This document shows, one piece after another, positions 5,383-6,775 of a stretch of DNA of 6,775 nucleotides. The notes below the pieces were generated by a model. That model had not been told where the DNA came from and ran no database searches. It saw nothing but the letters and a program-made list of their open reading frames with translations. The translations under genes and the position numbers were made by a program. The stretch spans positions 1-6,775 of the forward strand of contig CAJWPV010000077.1 of the NCBI GenBank assembly GCA_913045395.1, read 5' to 3'. Each line of letters opens with the position of its first letter. Within the stretch, counting starts at the first letter, position 1. This DNA comes from an uncultured Verrucomicrobiota bacterium (GTDB taxonomy: Bacteria > Verrucomicrobiota > Verrucomicrobiia > Limisphaerales > UBA1096).

Positions 5383-6775
5383 GAGGGAAGGAACGCATCC
5401 GACTGTAGCGTCGATAGCTTTCCCAAACATCGCCCTGGCCAAGCGCGCGCGGATCGCCCGTTTTTTTTAGGTAGGCATCCATTTGGTCGCGGTAGGTTTG
5501 TGTGGTTTCGTAGTGGGCCGGATCGAGTGCCAAATTGCTGAGACATGCCGGGTCGTTTGTGATGTCGTATAACTCCTCGCCTGGGCGTTTGTCCACCGAC
5601 CAGTGAAAATACCTCGCAATACTGGGCAGGCGTTGGTTCTTGATTAAAAACGTCAGTGACGGGCAGGCGTCGATGTCGTGATACCCTCCGTGCATTGGGC
5701 CCAGCTTGCCGGGGGCATCAAACTTTTGCGGATCACCCGCCGGCCAACGATCCGGCTTGAAGTTTCGAATGTAAATGTACTGGTCGGAACGCAGGCAGCG
5801 CTGCGGATAAGTCATGTTGTTGTGCCGAGAGGAAGAATGGCGCTCGCGGCCGCTGAAAACACCGGTTCGTTGCGGTTCCACTCTGCCAGATTTTCCCGAC
5901 TCAAGCAGAGAAACCAGACTCTGGCCGACCGGCGCCAGCGCCGTTTGCCCAAGTGCTGGATGCTCCACCCCACCGGCCTCGAGGATCGTCGCCGTCAGGT
6001 CTACGAATCCCACCGGATCGACCACGTTACGCCCACCCTTGACTCGGTTAGGCCACATGATGGCCAGCGGCACGTGTACGCCGAACTCGTAGCAGTTGGC
6101 CTTGGCACGCGGAAAAGCCATCCCGTTGTCCGACGTCACAATGACCAAGGTGTTATCGAGTTCGCCAAGCTCCTCGAGCTGCTTCAGTGCCTTGGCCAAG
6201 TGCGAATCGAACCACTCAATCTCGACGTAGTAGTCGAGAATATCGCTTCGAATTTCCGGTGTGTCCGGCAAGAATCCAGGTACTTCCACATCCCCAAGTT
6301 TCTTGCCTTGCTTAAGGCCGACGCCCTTCTCGAAAACTCGGTGCGGTTCGTGCCCACCTAGCCAAAAACAAAACGGCTTGTCGTCGGGTCGCTGCTCTAA
6401 AAAATCATTGAAATTTGCCGCGTAGTCGGTGGAGGAAATACCCTTGATGCGAGATTTCTTTTTCTTCGAAGAGAAACCCGGTCCGACTGGGTTTCGCTTA
6501 AAGCCGCCATCAGCATAATTGCCCGGGCCCCACCCTTTGCCGGTGTAACCGACCCAGTAGCCGGCCTTCTCGAGCAGATCAGGAAAGGTCGAATACTTCG
6601 AGTCGAACTTGCTGGCATGCGTGCCGGCATGCTCAATCATCCAGTGATAACGCCCGGTCAACAGTGATGCCCGGCTTGGACTGCACCCCGGCGACCCCGC
6701 GATACAGGTGTGGAACAACACCCCCCCCCTTGCCACTCGGTCGAAGGCCGGCGTGCGAATCCCCCTGCAACCGTA
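5375..6775 (-). CDS. Sulfatase, N-sulfoglucosamine-sulfohydrolase-like, 5'-truncated by the window edge
   Basis: The last 466 residues of a type I (formylglycine) sulfatase. The reading frame runs unbroken to the window edge as YGCRGIRTPAFDRVARGGVLF, which is the conserved N-terminal segment of sulfatases. The gene therefore starts outside, and the GTG at 6736-6734 is an internal valine. The active-site motif is CSPSR (residues 31-35 of the visible part); the cysteine would be oxidised to formylglycine. GYTGKGWGPGNY, GGHEPHR and TSDNGMAFPRAKANCYEFGVHVPLAI resemble the heparan N-sulfatase (SGSH)-like group, common in Planctomycetes and Verrucomicrobiota. That group acts on sulfated polysaccharides, but the true substrate is unknown. 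The N-terminal metal-binding aspartates and any signal peptide lie beyond the window; such enzymes are usually exported. The C-terminus ends SRMRSFPRP with TAA at 5377-5375, 27 bases from the htpG stop and convergent with it. Confidence is high for the family and low for the substrate. Confidence 0.93.
   Translation of the reverse strand, partial: YGCRGIRTPAFDRVARGGVLFHTCIAGSPGCSPSRASLLTGRYHWMIEHAGTHASKFDSKYSTFPDLLEKAGYWVGYTGKGWGPGNYADGGFKRNPVGPGFSSKKKKSRIKGISSTDYAANFNDFLEQRPDDKPFCFWLGGHEPHRVFEKGVGLKQGKKLGDVEVPGFLPDTPEIRSDILDYYVEIEWFDSHLAKALKQLEELGELDNTLVIVTSDNGMAFPRAKANCYEFGVHVPLAIMWPNRVKGGRNVVDPVGFVDLTATILEAGGVEHPALGQTALAPVGQSLVSLLESGKSGRVEPQRTGVFSGRERHSSSRHNNMTYPQRCLRSDQYIYIRNFKPDRWPAGDPQKFDAPGKLGPMHGGYHDIDACPSLTFLIKNQRLPSIARYFHWSVDKRPGEELYDITNDPACLSNLALDPAHYETTQTYRDQMDAYLKKTGDPRALGQGDVWESYRRYSRMRSFPRP

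Noticed and set aside
5461..5468. An eight-base T run (A8 on the coding strand) near the sulfatase C-terminus as a frameshift site.
   Set aside because: It encodes a simple Lys-Lys, the frame continues normally, and no downstream stimulator or alternative product is evident.
5678..6361. A 227-residue plus-strand open frame opposite the sulfatase gene.
   Set aside because: No domain is visible and the sulfatase on the other strand is unmistakable.
6614..6632. Repeated GGCATGC in the sulfatase gene.
   Set aside because: Two short copies within codons for EHAGTHASK; no array and no reason to call a regulatory site.

Overview
The window looks like ordinary chromosomal DNA from a moderately GC-rich bacterium. 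It holds six protein-coding genes and very little non-coding sequence. The PVC group, perhaps Verrucomicrobiota, is my best guess. The reasons are an N-sulfoglucosamine-sulfohydrolase-like sulfatase of a type common there, weak Shine-Dalgarno sequences before most starts, and a bacterial deoxyhypusine-synthase-like protein. This is inference from family distribution; there is no rRNA or other phylogenetic marker. I see no tRNA, rRNA, CRISPR array, insertion sequence or phage gene.

Layout, left to right: (1) 1-75 is a short flank that may hold the tail of an upstream gene. (2) 76-282 (+) is slyX, a small coiled-coil protein that meets the next gene tail to tail with a 7-base overlap. (3) 276-3273 (-) is a compact three-gene operon, transcribed right to left: a HAD phosphatase, a deoxyhypusine-synthase-like protein of unknown function, and an HldE-like PfkB sugar kinase. 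Both junctions are 4-base stop/start overlaps (ATGA and GTGA). (4) 3274-3415 is a 142-base divergent intergenic region that must drive both the operon and htpG. (5) 3416-5347 (+) is htpG, the bacterial Hsp90. (6) 5375-6775 (-) is a sulfatase convergent with htpG and cut by the right edge of the window.

The most interesting part is the operon. A HAD phosphatase and a kinase resembling the heptose-7-phosphate kinase domain of HldE recall the kinase/phosphatase pair of ADP-heptose synthesis. However, the kinase lacks the nucleotidyltransferase half, and the third protein belongs to a conserved but uncharacterised family. The tight coupling suggests that the three act in one pathway on a phosphorylated sugar or related metabolite; the substrate cannot be read from the sequence. 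htpG, slyX and the sulfatase have no evident functional link to it.
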